A stretch of 51,504 bases of DNA from a virus. Shown one piece after another: positions 50,424-51,504 of the stretch (position 1 is the first letter of the stretch; each line of letters opens with the position of its first letter). The notes under the pieces are model-generated. The model had not been told where the DNA came from. It saw nothing but the letters and a program-made list of their open reading frames with translations, and did no database searches. Location of the stretch: the IMG/VR virus record IMGVR_UViG_3300025674_000063, positions 1-51,504 of that record, one strand, 5' to 3'. The translations under genes were made by a program, and so were the position numbers.

Positions 50424-50647
50424 ACAATGTTGACGCCCTCCGCATCTCTGAAAACCGTGATGACATCTGTGAGTGGGTAGTAGAACGCTTTCGTGAGTTG
50501 ATTGCAGAAGATCGTAATGACGATGCCATTTGTTTTGCTGATGAGTGGTTTGAGTGGTTAGATCCTAACAACTACATAAATGAACAGACTCACTACTATG
50601 ATGAGCATGAACTCCAAGAACTCTACGAATCACTCCAATGTGAGTGA
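50420..50647 (+). CDS. Small acidic hypothetical protein (75 aa)
   Basis: MNNVDALRISENRDDICEWV..., strongly acidic and helical, with YYDEHELQELYESL near the end. No family recognised. Its end overlaps the next frame. Confidence 0.6.
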   Translation: MNNVDALRISENRDDICEWVVERFRELIAEDRNDDAICFADEWFEWLDPNNYINEQTHYYDEHELQELYESLQCE

Positions 50648-50786
50648 TCAGATTCGCACACTTGTCTTAGATTACATGACTGCATATGGTGATGGTGAGC
50701 ATGAACTAGCAGAGAAACTACTCAATGACATCAGAACCATCAAAAAACTGTGCCCAGATTCCCCTGATACCACAACTACAGATTGA
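50580..50786 (+). CDS. Small hypothetical protein (up to 68 aa), start uncertain
   Basis: The frame opens at ATG 50580 with further ATGs at 50598, 50601 and 50607 and a GTG at 50640; the later starts reduce overlap with the preceding gene. The supported core is SDQIRTLVLDYMTAYGDGEH and ELAEKLLNDIRTIKKL, a two-helix protein. No family recognised. Confidence 0.5.
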   Translation: MNRLTTMMSMNSKNSTNHSNVSDQIRTLVLDYMTAYGDGEHELAEKLLNDIRTIKKLCPDSPDTTTTD

Positions 50787-50883
50787 ATTCGAAGATTGGT
50801 TAGAGTGTTGTAAGGCACTTGATGTACACCCGAACATTAGATCATTTTTAGCATACATTCACAATTATGGATACCCAGACTGA
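50725..50883 (+). CDS. Small hypothetical protein (52 aa)
   Basis: ATG 50725 to TGA 50883: MTSEPSKNCAQIPLIPQLQI..., EFEDWLECCKALDVHPNIRS, ends GYPD. It fills the otherwise open stretch between two genes and overlaps both; coding is likely but the start is uncertain. Confidence 0.45.
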   Translation: MTSEPSKNCAQIPLIPQLQIEFEDWLECCKALDVHPNIRSFLAYIHNYGYPD

Positions 50884-51082
50884 TTACTATGATGCAATCG
50901 AAGAGTGCATCGAAGATTACATGTATGTCATGAATAAGGTTCGTGAGAACATGTATGGTACTGGTGGCGGCAATTATGCCAATCTTCCTGGAACCTGTAT
51001 TGAACAAGTGCGGAAGATTACGGAATACGTTATTGCCAAGTGCGCTGAGCATGAAGATTCTCCTGAATATTTGAAGGGTTGA
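50867..51082 (+). CDS. Small acidic hypothetical protein (71 aa)
   Basis: MDTQTDYYDAIEECIEDYMY..., acidic helix then GTGGGNYANLPGTCIEQVRK. No family recognised. Last gene before the secreted peptidase-like gene, which starts 3 nt after its stop. Confidence 0.6.
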   Translation: MDTQTDYYDAIEECIEDYMYVMNKVRENMYGTGGGNYANLPGTCIEQVRKITEYVIAKCAEHEDSPEYLKG

Positions 51083-51084
51083 TC

Positions 51085-51504
51085 ATGAATTTACGCAATC
51101 GTGTTCTTTCTGCTGTCCTCCTGGGTATCACATGTGGTTTTGGTGTGCCAGTCAACGCGGAACCTAAAATCAAAGGTTATTACACCATGGATGCCATGGG
51201 TTGTATGATCCTTCGTGAGTGTACTGATGGTGTAGTTGAGATCAAATCTGCTGCTGATGTAGGCAAATACTATCAGAAGTATGGCATGATGGAGCCAGTC
51301 CGCACAGAGTTCAATGCCATGATGACATCATTGGGCAAGATTGGTGTCAAAGTATACATGGCACCTGAGAAGTATTTCCCTCCTGGTCATCGTGGTGTGT
51401 ATCATACTGTCAGTAATAACTTCTTCCTCAATGCTACATTGGTGAAGCGTTACTCTACACTGATGAGTGTGATGAGGCATGAAGGATGGCACGCTGCACA
51501 AGAT
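51085..51504 (+). CDS. Secreted HExxH metallopeptidase-like protein, 5' part
   Basis: 140 codons to the window edge; the rest lies outside. N-terminal signal peptide (NLRNRVLSAVLLGITCGFGV then PVNA-EPK) predicts export to the periplasm. At the visible end SVMRHEGWHAAQD contains H-E-x-x-H, the zinc-binding core of gluzincin/metzincin-type peptidases. A pair of cysteines (GCMILREC) may form a disulphide. Could act on envelope proteins or peptidoglycan during infection; family not identified because the C-terminus is missing. Confidence 0.65.
   Translation, partial: MNLRNRVLSAVLLGITCGFGVPVNAEPKIKGYYTMDAMGCMILRECTDGVVEIKSAADVGKYYQKYGMMEPVRTEFNAMMTSLGKIGVKVYMAPEKYFPPGHRGVYHTVSNNFFLNATLVKRYSTLMSVMRHEGWHAAQD

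Noticed and set aside
1-51504. CRISPR arrays, insertion sequences, integrase or attachment sites
   Set aside because: No regularly spaced direct repeats with unique spacers, no transposase or integrase motifs; tandem repeats found are coding repeats.
1-51504. Photosystem genes (psbA, psbD) or heme oxygenase
   Set aside because: Looked for because of the cyanophage context; no matching protein in this window.

Overview
This window is a piece of the genome of a T4-like cyanophage (a contractile-tailed myovirus of marine picocyanobacteria, most likely Synechococcus or Prochlorococcus). The evidence is the T4 replication and late-transcription genes (gp32, gp33), a nearly complete T4 baseplate set (gp53, gp48, gp4, gp54, gp26, gp51, gp27, gp5), T4-type late promoters close to TATAAATA, and host-derived cyanobacterial genes: thyX, phoH, cp12, two cpeT-like genes, pebS and a DUF1825 gene.

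Layout. Positions 1-4138 are a tightly overlapping plus-strand replication and nucleotide operon: the end of thyX, a small conserved protein, phoH, a RecB-type nuclease, gp33, a UPF0489 protein, DUF1825, and gp32 behind its own strong promoter. Positions 4249-4808 carry a small outer-membrane-like protein and a membrane protein. A minus-strand island (4864-7806) holds gp53, gp48, a head or tail protein and gp4, and diverges from the plus-strand hub operon 7859-20576: gp54, gp26 with a -1 frameshift into a gp51-like extension, two large paralogous hub or tape-measure-like proteins (one with peptidoglycan-hydrolase domains), gp27, cp12, gp5 with Calx-beta-like domains, and a needle-like protein. 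A second outer-membrane-like gene follows (20819-21190).

Positions 21276-24605 are a phycobilin and translation module: a glutaredoxin-like gene, two diverged cpeT-like lyase genes, pebS, tRNA-Leu, tRNA-Thr, tRNA-Ala and tRNA-Asn, and a circularly permuted two-piece tmRNA (ssrA) with a readable cyanobacterial-type degradation tag. Positions 24660-45006 are adhesion genes: a 4053-residue virion protein with two families of internal repeats, three tail-collar fibre proteins (one with polyglycine tracts) and a tail assembly chaperone-like protein. Positions 45044-51504 hold about two dozen tiny early-type genes, a DNA methyltransferase overlapped by a possible endonuclease partner, and the start of a secreted HExxH protein.

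The observations most worth following are the permuted tmRNA, the complete -1 frameshift signal between gp26 and gp51, and a repeated regulatory cassette found before gp32 and at least five small-gene units. In that cassette a conserved 9-mer, GAASTGTCM-like, always sits 31 nt upstream of the -10 hexamer, often with a hairpin between and a short dyad over the -10. All functions are read from sequence and family knowledge only; no database search was possible.
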